A stretch of DNA of 64,000 bases from positions 1 through 64,000 of the forward strand of contig NW_025408672.1 of the NCBI RefSeq assembly GCF_020360975.1. Reading direction: 5' to 3'. Position 1 is the first letter of the stretch. Every line of letters begins with the position of its first letter. The notes below the pieces were generated by a model. The model did no database searches. It was not told the DNA's origin and worked only from the letters and a program-made list of their open reading frames with translations. The DNA is from Hirsutella rhossiliensis. Its lineage: Eukaryota > Ascomycota > Sordariomycetes > Hypocreales > Ophiocordycipitaceae. A program made the translations under genes and the position numbers. Of this stretch, positions 35,505-47,099 are shown in pieces.

Positions 35505-36840
35505 TTTAATGTATTTTTAACTTACTAGATTAAACGCGTATAACCTTAAGAGAAAAACCTTTACCGTTAAAGATAGCGACTAAATAAGGCTACCTACTCC
35601 TAGTAAACCTATTATAGACTACTATAAAGTAAACTTAAAGACTATCTAATTATTACTTAAGAGAGAGCTCGTTAAACCTATATAATCTCTTTCTAGGTAA
35701 AATAAGTATAAGGTTAATTTCCTCCCCTTCCTTTAAATCCCTAGTAGGACTAAAGGGATTAAGGATATTATAAAGAAGATAAGGGGCGGTCTTATTACTA
35801 ATATACTTATCGTAAAATTTATTAGTCTTAAGGTTAGTATAGAAATTATAACTATATATACGGTTAGCGAATCTATTAAGGTCGTAAGTAGCCCTATAGT
35901 ATCTAGGGAAGTGCTGCTATTCGTAAACGGGCGCTTTAGTTAAATCCTAGATATAGTTAGCGTAAGAACCGCTAGTAGTACTTAAAAGAAAGATATACTT
36001 ATAAAAAGGAAATATAACGTGCTTATAAGCGGAAGTTATAGTTATTTAATAAGTTTAAATATACCCTTAATAAAGGCGAGGATTATAAGTTCTATATAAA
36101 GTAATTAAGACTACTTAAGAGTATTCTTACTACTTTAAACTAAGCTAAGAAAAGAAGTATCTATATAAATAAGCGATTTCTATAGGGATATAGGTTACTA
36201 GCCGACGTCTATAATAAAGGGTATAGAAGACGATTTAATTATACTAACCTAGCGTGCTCTTAAGAAAGTAAGAGAGAAGAGAGCGACTATACGCTTTAAT
36301 CCTAATAATATTAGGAGCTTTTAACGGAACCTATAACTAAAAGGCAATTTCTATATAAATTAGAAACCCTTAGTAACTAATATTATTTCTACTATAGACC
36401 TAGGTCTTAAAGTAACTATAGATCTATAAAAAAAGATAGTTAGAACGAGCTAAGTAAGATTAAATAAGTTAGATAGTCGTTACTTAAAAGTACTTTATAT
36501 AAAAAGGAAAGACCTTAGTATAATAATTCTAAGTAAGAAGAGTAGTAGTAATAATAGAAGGTCGTAGAAGAGTAGTTAAAGAGAGGTTAACGATATCTAG
36601 TAGCTCTTTAGTTTTAAGTTTAGCGGTCTTATAAGATATAATAAGGAAGAAGAGGTAGTCGTAAAAGGAGAAGATAAGAGGTAGCGGTCTAGAGAAATAA
36701 AGAAGATAGAGGAGAAAAGAGGAAGAAGAGGAATAAAAAGAGTAAAGAGGAGAAGAAAAGGGCGGAGATTAAATAGCTTACTAATTAATAACTAGTAAAA
36801 GAAGCTATTTAAGCGTAACGCTTAAATATACCTAAGACCT
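35505..36840 (+). pseudogene. D-inner extra ORF-a downstream of pol (function unknown)
   Basis: A plus-strand frame of about 440 codons with only RIP-type stops, probably starting at ATG near 35509 (MYF*LTRLNAYNLKRKTFTV). The middle part reads IVSREVLLFVNGRFS and RFNPNNIRSF; the C-terminal third is strongly basic and acidic (EEEVVVKGEDK, RRGIKRVKRRRKGRR). There is no zinc knuckle, polymerase or integrase motif. The same ORF is present in D-outer. I do not recognise the family. The antisense frame is also fairly open but is Leu/Phe-rich and less protein-like. Confidence 0.5.
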
Positions 36841-37079
36841 TACCGCTATAAAGGCTAGCTAAAGTAACTAATAACCGCGCGCTCTAATAACTATTTATTC
36901 CTCTTACTATACCCTCTTTCTTCTTTCCTTCTTCTTCCTTCTATATATATATATATATATACTCCATATACTTCCTACTTATAACGATCCCTCTACTAAT
37001 ATAACTCTTATATATATATATAATACCCTCTTAGCCTCTTAGCGTTATAACTTAAAACTACTTACCCTAACTATTTAAT

Positions 37080-39674
37080 CTTATCTTCTCCCTCTCTTTC
37101 GCTTACTCTACCCTTTCCTAAGATATAGCGGCGAACCTAAATAGCATCCTAAGCTTAGCTATAGACCTCCTTAAGAATACCGCTATCTTCTTTAGCGTAC
37201 TACTATTTAAGAGTAAGAGCTTTATTTTACTTACTTACTATAGTAAAGTTAAAGTAAAAGGTAGTAAAGGGCGCTTCTATACTAAAGATAAGGAAAAGTT
37301 TATAGACTAAGACTAATAAGATATTTATAGGTAGAAGTAACCTCCCTAGTATATCTATAGAGATCGTTAGTACCTAATACTAACGGGCCCTATTAAACGG
37401 TGGGATATTACCCTTAAAGACGCTTAGATAATATATAAGGGCGTTAAAAAGATAAACGGATTTACTAGGAATAAGGCCCGCTAAGAAGAGTATATTATTA
37501 ATATATATAACTTTCTTTATAAAGCTATCGATAAATAATAAGCTTTAAGCTTTAGCCTTAGCGCGATAATTAAGATCTTAATAAGAGGTATTAAGAACAT
37601 AGTATACCCCTTACCTTACCTACTATCGGTTTATACTAACTATTAAGGGGAACCTATCGAAGATATAAAAGATAGATATATAAAGTACTATAAATACCTA
37701 AATAATAGGGAGTATTTAATTAAGTTTACTGCTCCTACCTTTAACCTTAGTTACTTTACGTATAAATAAAGGTATATAACTAGAGTTATTAACTTTTTAG
37801 TAGGACTAAATAAAAGGGGACTTTACTAGGGAGCGTTCCTTTAAGACTATAGGGAAGGAAACTTAGTTATTTTTAATACTTAGAAAGAGGGACGGTATAC
37901 TAGACTCTATACGTTCTTATAAATATAGCGGTAGTTTCTTTATATCCTCTAAGTTCCTTATAACTTTACCTATACGCTAGTCCCTTATACCGCTTAGTAA
38001 GAAAGGTAGGAATACGGCTACTTAGCCTTAATAATAATCTAATACTAGGTTAAAGGTATGGTCGGGCTATACCTTAAGATAATTAAGTAGCGATACTTAA
38101 AGGTTAAAGTAATTCTAAAGTAAAGGTATAGGGTAATATAAGAAGCCTTATAAATAGATAAAATCTTATACTAAGACTAGTATTTCTTTAAATTAAATAA
38201 GAGGATAAGTATAAAAAGCTATATTAATAGGCTAATATATAGAATCTAAGCTATCGCGGTAAACGAACTTAACTATACGTAAGCGATATTATAGGGTAGC
38301 GGAGTTTCCTAGTAGTTTAATAGCAGGGTTAAACGACTATAAAGGATACTATCTAATTAAGGTTTAATAACTTTTAGTAGAGTCTTTCCTATAAGGATTC
38401 TTAGGTATAAACGGATTTACTAATATAACCGTATTATTCTAGGAGATTAAGAAGAATAAGACCTCTAAGAAGTCCTAAAGGTAGTTAACCTCTAAGATAG
38501 GCCTAGTAGATAAAAACCACTATATTAAAAAGACATAGAACTAGCTTATATAGTAATGAGAGCGAGAAAAGAGCTAACTACGCTAGCTACTATTATAGAG
38601 TAACCTAACCTAATCGCTTAAGCTATACGCGGTTTCTTTATAAGACTCCTCCTTAAAAAGACCCCTAACTATTTAATCGCGCTAACGGGAATCGAGAATA
38701 GGCCTAGACCTTTATTACCTTAAGCGTTAACTAAATTAAGCTCCTTATCTAAACTAAGTAGCCTTTCCCTAAGTAACCTTAAGATAGGATCCCTACCTTA
38801 GAATCTATAAAGGAGAGAGCTAAGCGCCCTTACTAGTCCCTTTATCTATATAGAAATAACGCCTTTATTTTCCCTCTTAAATATATAGCTAATTAGGCCT
38901 ACTCCTCGCCTACTACTAACGATCCCTCTAAATATATAGAGGAGCGAAAGACTTATAACTATACCCCCGCTAATAGCCTAATAAAAAGCTAGTAAGGAAG
39001 AAAGGTAGATAGCGCGGCTACTAACTCGCCCTAAGACTCTAAAATTACTAGGCGCTCGGTTAATTACCCTAAGGCTAAAGACTCTAGTAACGCCTATAGC
39101 GCGCCCTATTACTCCTTAGAAATAAAGTATAGTAATAGCCTCTCTAGCTATAGTCCCTATAAGGTTTATACTAAGCTTTAAACCCTCTTAGGTTAAAGGA
39201 GTTAAAAACCTAGGAATATATTAAAACTACTACTAGGATATTAACGACTATAATTCTATATATTTATATAGGACTACTAGCAACGTAATAATAACTAGTC
39301 TATAAGACTCTATAGCTTATTTAATCTAGCTATACCTAAAGCTATAGACTAGTAAAGATACTAACTACTTTATTTCCCTAACGCCCTTAAGAATAATAAG
39401 CGCGAATACTTAGGAGCGTATATAAGAGGTAGTAGATAATTATCTAAAGAAGGAAGTACGCGAGCAAAGATAAGAAAGAGCTAAACGAGTAGCTCGTAGG
39501 TAAAGGGAGGAATAAATAACGTAAAGGGAAGGGATTATAGTAAAGGAGAAAAGTTCTATCGATAGTTTATTTACTTACTTATATACTTAGGAAGAGAGCC
39601 TTACTTATTATTATCGCGCCCTTTCTATTAGTATCTTAGGTCGGAAAGTCGCTAAGGAGGAGTTTAATAGGTAA
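37080..39674 (+). pseudogene. D-inner extra ORF-b before the 3' LTR (function unknown)
   Basis: A plus-strand frame of roughly 850 codons with RIP-type stops. Readable parts are NTAIFFSVLLFKSKSFILL, KGVKKINGFTRNKAR, MRARKELTTLATIIE and, at the end, RALSISILGRKVAKEEFNR with a stop just inside the LTR. A charged coiled-coil-like stretch (ERIQEVVDNYLKKEVREQR, allowing for Gln stops) lies near 39415-39480. No known retroelement domain is visible. It is conserved in D-outer, so it belongs to the family. It could be a captured host gene or an accessory protein. Confidence 0.5.
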
Positions 39675-40037
39675 GATCGTACCCCTATAAATATTAGCCC
39701 GTTAAAGGGATAAGACCCCTAGCACCCCCCTTCTAACTTACTTCGAAGTATACTTAAAGGCTTTATAAAGACCTTAATTATTTAATTAGGTATCTTCCTT
39801 AATTATAGTTAATTTAAATTTTTTTTTTCCCCTTTAAAGTAAAGGCCGCTAGTTACGCGACTTTAGTAAATATAAAGAGGCATAGAGTAAAGATATCTCT
39901 AAGACTTATATCTATAACCTAAGGCCCTAAGAGCTATATATAAGACCGATAATTAAATAATTATATAGTTAATTACTCTACTAATCCTTAGCTACGTACT
40001 ACGCGTACTTTAGGTATATACCCTTATCCCTATTAAA
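39663..40037 (+). repeat. D-inner 3' LTR
   Basis: 375 bp, TTTAATAGGTAAGATC to CCCTATTAAA, more completely RIP-mutated than the 5' LTR. Followed by the TSD GTAC. Confidence 0.88.
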
Positions 40038-40041
40038 GTAC

Positions 40042-43000
40042 CTTTTATTTATTCTATAAATATAACTAATAACTTTAGTTACCTACTAGTAGAATTTCGA
40101 TTTAGCCCTTATAATCGTATAACTAAAGAGTTCGACGTTAACTAGGACTTTATTAAGGTTAATAAGGTATTTAATGATAAATCTCCTTACTTTTAGCGCT
40201 ACCTCTTTATTATTATACGTTATATTAAGCCCCTTAATACCTATATTATTAAGGAAATTCCTATAGATATTTAGTATAAGGTCTTATAGGATTTTATATA
40301 TTATCCTTATAAACTAGCCGACTAAGTTTATAGCCCTTTAAGGGAGTATATATATACGTAAGAGGCTAATAGGTATCGCGAATATCGTTAAGTTACGGCT
40401 TTTAATATTAAGAGGGATTTAATTATAGCTTAAAAAAAGGTTTAAGAGGGAAAGGATCTTATATATTAAGAAGTAGTCGCTAAACTTATCTATATTTAGC
40501 GGTAGGTTTATATCTCTTATTATAATAGTATTTATATATATAGCGAAATTAATTAAGTATAGTCCTCTATCTTTCTTTACTACTAAGAAAAAAGGGTTCT
40601 TATAAGGCCTATACCCTTCTTTAAGGACTCTTATTTCTAGTTTAATTTTAAGGATATTAATAATTTTCTACTTTATCGCTTTTAAGATTAAGACTAAGGC
40701 TACTTACTATACTTTATATTTTATTATCTTAATAACCTATAGTAGGGCTATAGCTAAGTTAACTTTACCTCTTTTTATAAAGTCTTAGGATAACGCTACT
40801 TCCCTATTAAATAGAATATTATTAAAGATCCGAATTTCTACCTTTATAAGAAAGCCCTTAAATTATTCGTAAATTACTTTAAGTCTTTCTTATATTAGCT
40901 GCTTTCCTTTCTATATACTTAAGAACTTTCCTATTAAGTATTTTAGGTAAGGTCTAAGCTATATCTTATCTTTAATAGTATTTTATTTAGTTTTCTTTTA
41001 ATTAAGGTCCCCTTTTAGTATTAAGCCGTTTAATAAAGTATTATTAATAAGGTTAATCTTATTTACTTTTCTTTTAAAGAGAGTATTAACTCTTAGATTA
41101 TATAATCTAATAGGTCGTTTCCTCCCTATCTTAACTTTAACCTTTTAGATCTTTCTAAACTTCTTTCTAGCTTTAATAATACTTTTCTTAAATTTTCTTA
41201 TAGCCTTTATAACTATAACTTTAATAATCTCTTTTACTATCGTAGATTTAATAGCTAGAATCGCCTTATCTCCTTTATCTATAATTAATTACTATTATAC
41301 TAGTACTATTAAGGGCTTATTTACGCTAGTATAAGCTAAGTTAAGGACTTAGTTAGCACCCCCTCTATAACTAAGGATCTTACCTCCTAGTAAGAGAATC
41401 TCGGCTATTAAGGTATCTATAAAGGGTTCTCTTATAATTATTAAGTAGCTCTTAGGTTATCTTTTTTAACTTCTATTACTAAAGCTTAAAAAAATTTCTT
41501 AGGAGCTAGGTATATATTTCCTATATAGCCTCCTCGAGCTTTAGTCTTTTATATACGTCTTTATAAACTATTAAGGTTATAGTATAAAAGGATTTTATTA
41601 TATCGACCTTATCTAGAAGCTCCTATTTAATAGCTCTTACTACTAGTATAACTACCTAGATAGTGCCGATGTAATATTTAACCTATATATCGCCGTTCCT
41701 TATAGAATAATTAAATAATATACGCATAGCTTTAATAAATAGTATACTTAAGATAAAGGGGACTAAGACTCTATTTAGTATAATATAAAGATAGATTAAT
41801 ATCTAGGCTATGCTTAAATAAAGATTAGTCTCTACCTCCTTAACTATATTTATAAGGGACCTAGTATACGCCGTTATTAATATTCTTATTAGTAGGATTT
41901 TAAGCTTATATACGTTTATATATCTTTTAATAATAAGGTTTCTTTTAGACCTAGTATCGATTAAGGCGCTTAGAACTTTAGCTTTCTAGCTACTAAGCTA
42001 TACTTAAATATAAGGTAGGTCTTATATATACTTAAGCGAGCGGAAAGGTATAAGGACTATATTTATATATATTATAGGAATCGCTATAAGGTCTTTTAAA
42101 GTCGTCTCTTAGTATCTTATTAAGAGTACTACTTCTTATATAATAAATTCGTCTTTTTTTAGTCTTATTACCACTAAAGTTTATTAATTAAATAGTCCTT
42201 TAGCTAGTTATATTATACTAATTATATTAGTTATAAACCTAACTTCCTTTAATACTTATTAAACTTTAAGGTACTTATAATCCGATTTTTTATAAGTAAG
42301 GTAAGTAAGCTTAATTAGTTTAACTTAGTATTCTTTATCTTATTCTTTAACTTATATTAAAGCTACGATAAGTTTTCCTTATAAATATTTAAGGAAGAGT
42401 AAACTACTTTTTATATTATCTTTAGCTACTTTTATAACTATTATTATAGCTCTATATAGTCTTATATTACTCTTTACTTTCCTTAAGGTTTAGAATTTAG
42501 TATTTTCTATACTTTAAGCTATATCTATATATCTTATACTAAGTCTCTTACTTAGTTAAGGAATAAAGTTAATTAAGTAATTTAAACGGATTAGGATTCT
42601 TTTATATATAATTTCTTTAATAATTTTATCTATAAGTTTATCGAACTTCTTATCTAGATCTACTTTATATCTATAGTATATAGGGATAATCTTTAAGCTA
42701 GTTTTTACTATTTTCGTTATCTTAATTTCCTCTATATCCTCTTTAATTCTTTATCTTTTCCCCTTATAAGTATTAATCCCTATTATAGTTATATAGATTA
42801 TCTAATTATATATATCGCTTTATTATATATTATCTATAATTATAATAACCGATATCCTTCTTACTTCTTTTTTATATCGCTTACTTTTAAATTCCTTAGC
42901 TTTTACTTATATAAGCTTTTATATTTCTAGAACTAGTCTAAGAAACTAAATTCTCTTTTATTAATAGCTTAATTTAAGTAAGATAGTATAACTATAGCTT

Positions 43001-44932
43001 TAACCTATTTTATAAGTAGTAATATAAAGGAGTCTAGCTATATATCTACTTAGTATATAATAAGCTATTAAATATATATACCTATTTAAGAAAACCTATT
43101 AGTTAGTACTAAGGGAATTACGCTTTTATTATCTTTTCTTTTAAGGTAAAGACTCTTATTTACTACTTTATATATTATAAATCCGATCTTATAGTCCTAA
43201 GAGTATACCTTATATTTATTAAGGTAGTATTCTTTTTTACTATAATAAAAGTATCTCCTAGGCTAGTTAAAAGTATTAACCTAAAACTATATATATTAAT
43301 TAGATAGGTAGTAAAATCTAATAGTATTTACGCTACCTCCTTATTTATAACTTAAAGAGTAGCTTTTACTATTAATATATCTTTATTCCTTATTAAGCTA
43401 GTTAAATATCTACTCTTACTAGTAAGTAAGGTTAATCTTTATATCTTTAAAGGCTTTTATTAAGTCTAAGATCTTTTTTATAGGCTATCTAGGTTTCTTA
43501 TTTATTTTCTTTAATTCTTTAGGAAGTTTTTCTTTACCTTTATTAGATTTAGCTTCCTTTATTACTTTATTAATTTCCTTAAAGAGCTAGTCTTTCTTTA
43601 GGTTCTTAAGCTTCTAATTATAGACTTTAGATACTATATCTTATCGCTTAATATCCTAGTAAGGTACTAAGTAGTTATTAATTATATAGATAAGGCTTTT
43701 ATATAAGAGTTTTAAGATAACTTTAAATATCTTCCTATTTCTCTTTATAATATTAATAATAAGCTCCTTTAGTATTATATAGTAAATAAAGTATAGCTAA
43801 ACTATAGATTCTTCCTAGCTATTAAGTTATACTTTATACTATAGGTATAAGTAGAGACTAAGCTATTCTATAACTTTTATAATAGTCTTAGGCTTTTTAG
43901 TATTATAATAGTTTAAGCGGTTATTAGTAGTTTCTAGTTATTTAATATTATATATATAGTAATAATAAAGGAGTCTCTTCTTTACTTTTTCTTAGGTAAG
44001 TCCGTCTATAAGAATTTTAATAGTAAGGGCTTATATAAAGGAGATATAAACTTTAAGCTAGTCTATTTTATCCTTATTATAAATATAGTTAATATATATC
44101 TCTTATTTAAACTTCTTAAGGAATTTAGTTTTATTTTTACTATTAAATTTACTAATAAGTAGGAGTTAAGGTTAGTAGAGTCTTCTTATAAGGTTATCTT
44201 AGCTTTTAGTAAGTATATCTCTAAGCTTATTAGTAATCTTATTAATATCTACCTTAATTTTCTTTATATTACTAGTAGTAGGATTAAATAATCCCTCTTA
44301 ATAGCTAGCGTTTCTAAATATAGTATACTTATAGATTATAAGGTTATAAAATCTAAAGTTAGAGTTTTTAGAGTTAAAGGATATCTTATTATAACTATCT
44401 TATTACTTACTTTCTTATTTATTAGCGGGAGGTAAGCGTTCTTTATAAGCTATTATATAAAGGAGAGCTAAGGTTAAGGTTATTAAGGTATACCTTATTA
44501 ATACCTATATTAGTATTATTAGTATATATATAAGTAAGAGGTCTTAGTAAGGTTTTAAATAGTCTAGATTACGCTATTATTATTATTTATATCTTTTAAA
44601 GTATTATATAAGGATTATAGTTTTTTAACTAAGTTATTAGTATTAAAGGCTATAGGGCTAATAATAAGAGCTTAGGGTTTTTTAGTATTAGCTTATTACT
44701 TTTCCTTTACTACTAGTAAAGGTATTATCTAATTATTTATTTCCTAGTAAGTCTATTACTTTATTAAGTCCTTAACTCTATCTATTAAAGTAGTTACTAC
44801 TTTAATTATTAAATCCCTAGATTTTATTTTTTCTAAATAATACTATTATCCTTTAGATATTCTTAGCTTTATAAAGCTACTTATCGCTATATAAATAGAA
44901 CGGAATAACGAGTTTACGCCCTAGTAACTAGT
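40042..44932 (-). pseudogene. D-outer 5' part: gag, protease and first part of RT
   Basis: Reverse complement of about 27861-32745 of D-inner. On the minus strand it reads, from right to left, leader, gag with zinc knuckle (about 43230-43270), protease, and RT up to the point where D-inner was inserted. Differences from D-inner are mainly transitions. All frames are inactivated. Confidence 0.8.
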
Positions 44933-44965
44933 TTTAATAGGGATAAGGGTATATACCTAAAGTAC

Positions 44966-45222
44966 TATAAGAGCGCTACTAAGAGGTATAAGCTAATAAA
45001 GTACTTAGGTACGTAGTACTAATATATTAGTAGGGTATTAGTAGGGAATCGTGCCTACCTTACTTATATATTATAGACCTCTTACTACTTTAACTAAAGA
45101 GGAAAAATCCCTCTTCTTATAAGCTTTAGTCTTATAATAAGGAGAATATAATATATATAGCGTAGTACCTCTCGCTATCTCTACTACCTAACTAATTATA
45201 CTATAATACGTATTCCCTTATA
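44966..45222 (+). repeat. B2 5' LTR
   Basis: 257 bp, TATAAGAGCGC to CCCTTATA. The bases after it (TTTAAAGCTT) partly complement AAGCTTTAG inside the LTR, which fits self-priming but is blurred by RIP. Confidence 0.88.
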
Positions 45223-45355
45223 ATTTTTAAAGCTTCCCTTTTTAGTTACTTAATAGAGATAGCTACTTAAAGAAGACTATATAACGCTCTTATAGCGCGA
45301 TATAGTAGTTAACTAGTTAAGGCTTCTTTATTATATATATTAGGTATCTACTTAG

Positions 45356-45541
45356 TATTATAAAGTAGGTAGAGGCGTATACGTAAGTACTATCTATAGG
45401 ATAATATTAATAAGCTATATAAAGCTCTTTTATACGCGGCTAGCCCGCCCTTATACTTATAGGATCCAGCCCTCTATATATAACTATATAGCTTAGGCCG
45501 CGGCCTAAGCCTATTACTTATAATAGTTAAAGACTCTTATA
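45356..45541 (-). repeat. A2 3' LTR
   Basis: 186 bp, same length as the 5' LTR at 52136-52321. TATTATAAAG at one end, CTCTTATA at the other. Confidence 0.88.
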
Positions 45542-45839
45542 TAATGCCCTCCCTTAAGCGCGGCGTAGCGCTGCCCTATTAACGGCTCCTATATAATTAG
45601 GCTTATACCGCGGGCTCTTCCCTGCCCTTTCCCGTTAATAGGGCCGGCCCTACTAGCCCTATTATCCCCGCGCCCGTTAGCTTAGGTAGCCGGGACCTAG
45701 CTCTATACTCGTTAGCCGGCTAGCCGTTTAAATAAGGGCGTAACCTATTATATACGCTCCTAGGTAGCTAGCGGCTAGTCTAGACCTATATAAGCTTTAG
45801 GTTACCCGTCCCTTCTACCTTAGGTAGTATCTTCTACTA

Positions 45840-47000
45840 AGGGGTATATAAGGCGGTATCCCTTCCTTCCCCTTTCCCTTCCTTCTCTCCTTTCTTTAAC
45901 TATAGTAGTAGTATTAATAGGTAAGTTCCGCTTTACCTAAGGTATTAGTTTATTCTTAGCTATATAGGCCGCTCTATTAACGTATACTTATAATAGTAGC
46001 GGTAGTAGTAATAATAGCCTTAATAATAATAATAACTTTAACTAGTAAGTTCCGCGCCTTATAGAGCGGGAGGCTATATTCCGTTATACTAACTTCCGCG
46101 ATAGATATATCCGCCTCTCCCTCTCTTACCTCCTCCTTCTTAGAGCGTACGGAGTTATTCGTCGACGCTATACTAGCCGCGGCCGACGATAACTCCGCCG
46201 CTACCGCTGCTCTTACCCGCGCCGCTACCGCCGCTCTTGCCCGCGCCGCTACTACTGCTCCTACCGCTGCCGCCGCCGCCTCTACTACGCTATTCGCTCT
46301 TACGTTGCCCCTTAAGGTAACGACGCCGTCCCCGCCGCTACCTATAACGCCCGGCCCCTCGGCCCCTGCCTTTATCTCCGCTACCCCTATAAGTCCGTAG
46401 TTAAGTAAGCGTAATAGACGTTATCCGCTAACCTCCTATAGTATAAGCGCTAAGTATAGGCCGGCGCCGCCTACTCGGCCCCCTATATATATTATATATC
46501 GTAGGAGCTCGACTACTCTAACTAGGCTAGGCGCCGCTATAACGGTAGCTACTACTAGTACGCGCGAGCTAGCCGCGCCTATAAGGCGGCGCCTCCTATC
46601 TTACTTACTACGGCGTCGGCTTAGAAGGCCGGCTTATATAGGTAGGCGCGGGGGGCTACTAAGAAGCGCCTTACCGCCGCCGCCGCCGCCTACCGTAACC
46701 TCTATACCCTTAAGCGATAGGGCCTTATACCTAAGTAAGTCCTACTCCTTTATTCCCCTATTTCTGCCTTTAATATACCCGGCGCTAGGGATACTACCTC
46801 TATCGCTCTATTAGCGGTCCCCTTAGCTATGCCCGCCTCCGCTACCGCCGCTGCCCCTACTGCCGCCGCCGCTGACTAGCTTATAGGCTTAGAGGGCCGC
46901 CTTAGCGCCTTAAAGACCGCCGCCGCTACTAATAAGAAGGAGGAGGCCGATAAGGATAATAATAATAAAGATAATAATAATAATAACGATAAAGAATAAG
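45840..47000 (+). pseudogene. Possible antisense ORF of A2, between pol and the 3' LTR
   Basis: The plus strand carries GGGGTATATAAGGCGG (about 45840) and a long pyrimidine tract (45858-45898), a plausible fungal promoter and leader. Downstream, one frame gives NNNNNFN..VPRLIEREAIF (about 46030-46100) and another, from about 46395, runs some 200 codons with only RIP-type stops and ends in an Ala-rich then Asn/Asp/Lys-rich tail (about 46800-47000). An intron or frameshift between them is possible. GC-rich triplet runs (GCCGCC) inflate open frames here, so caution is needed. No family recognised. Confidence 0.42.
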
Positions 47001-47099
47001 CCTAGGTAGTCTAAGGGCTCCGCCTTATAATAAACGCTATTTTTATCTCTACTTATACTATTATATTTATATTGCTTATATTACTATAACTACCCCCTC

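Larger units (their letters stand above)
27485..40037 (+). mobile_element. D-inner: intact-length 12.55-kb LTR retrotransposon with two extra ORFs
   Basis: LTRs of 376 and 375 bp (27485-27860, 39663-40037) flank 11.8 kb of plus-strand coding sequence: gag with zinc knuckle, protease, RT, RNase H, integrase, then two further ORFs. The flanking GTAC (27481-27484, 40038-40041) is a 4-bp TSD. LTR ends are TTTAAC and TTAAA; no TG..CA can be inferred even allowing for RIP. It sits in the RT gene of another copy of itself in opposite orientation, so D-inner plus D-outer forms a giant inverted repeat. No primer-binding site could be assigned. The RT type, with a FLDDIGIK-like box, belongs to a widespread fungal Ty3/gypsy lineage. 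Confidence 0.9.

Noticed and set aside
20575..44932. A palindromic chromosomal duplication or inversion
   Set aside because: The inverted symmetry is fully explained by D-inner inserted backwards in D-outer, with a GTAC duplication and LTRs at both junctions.
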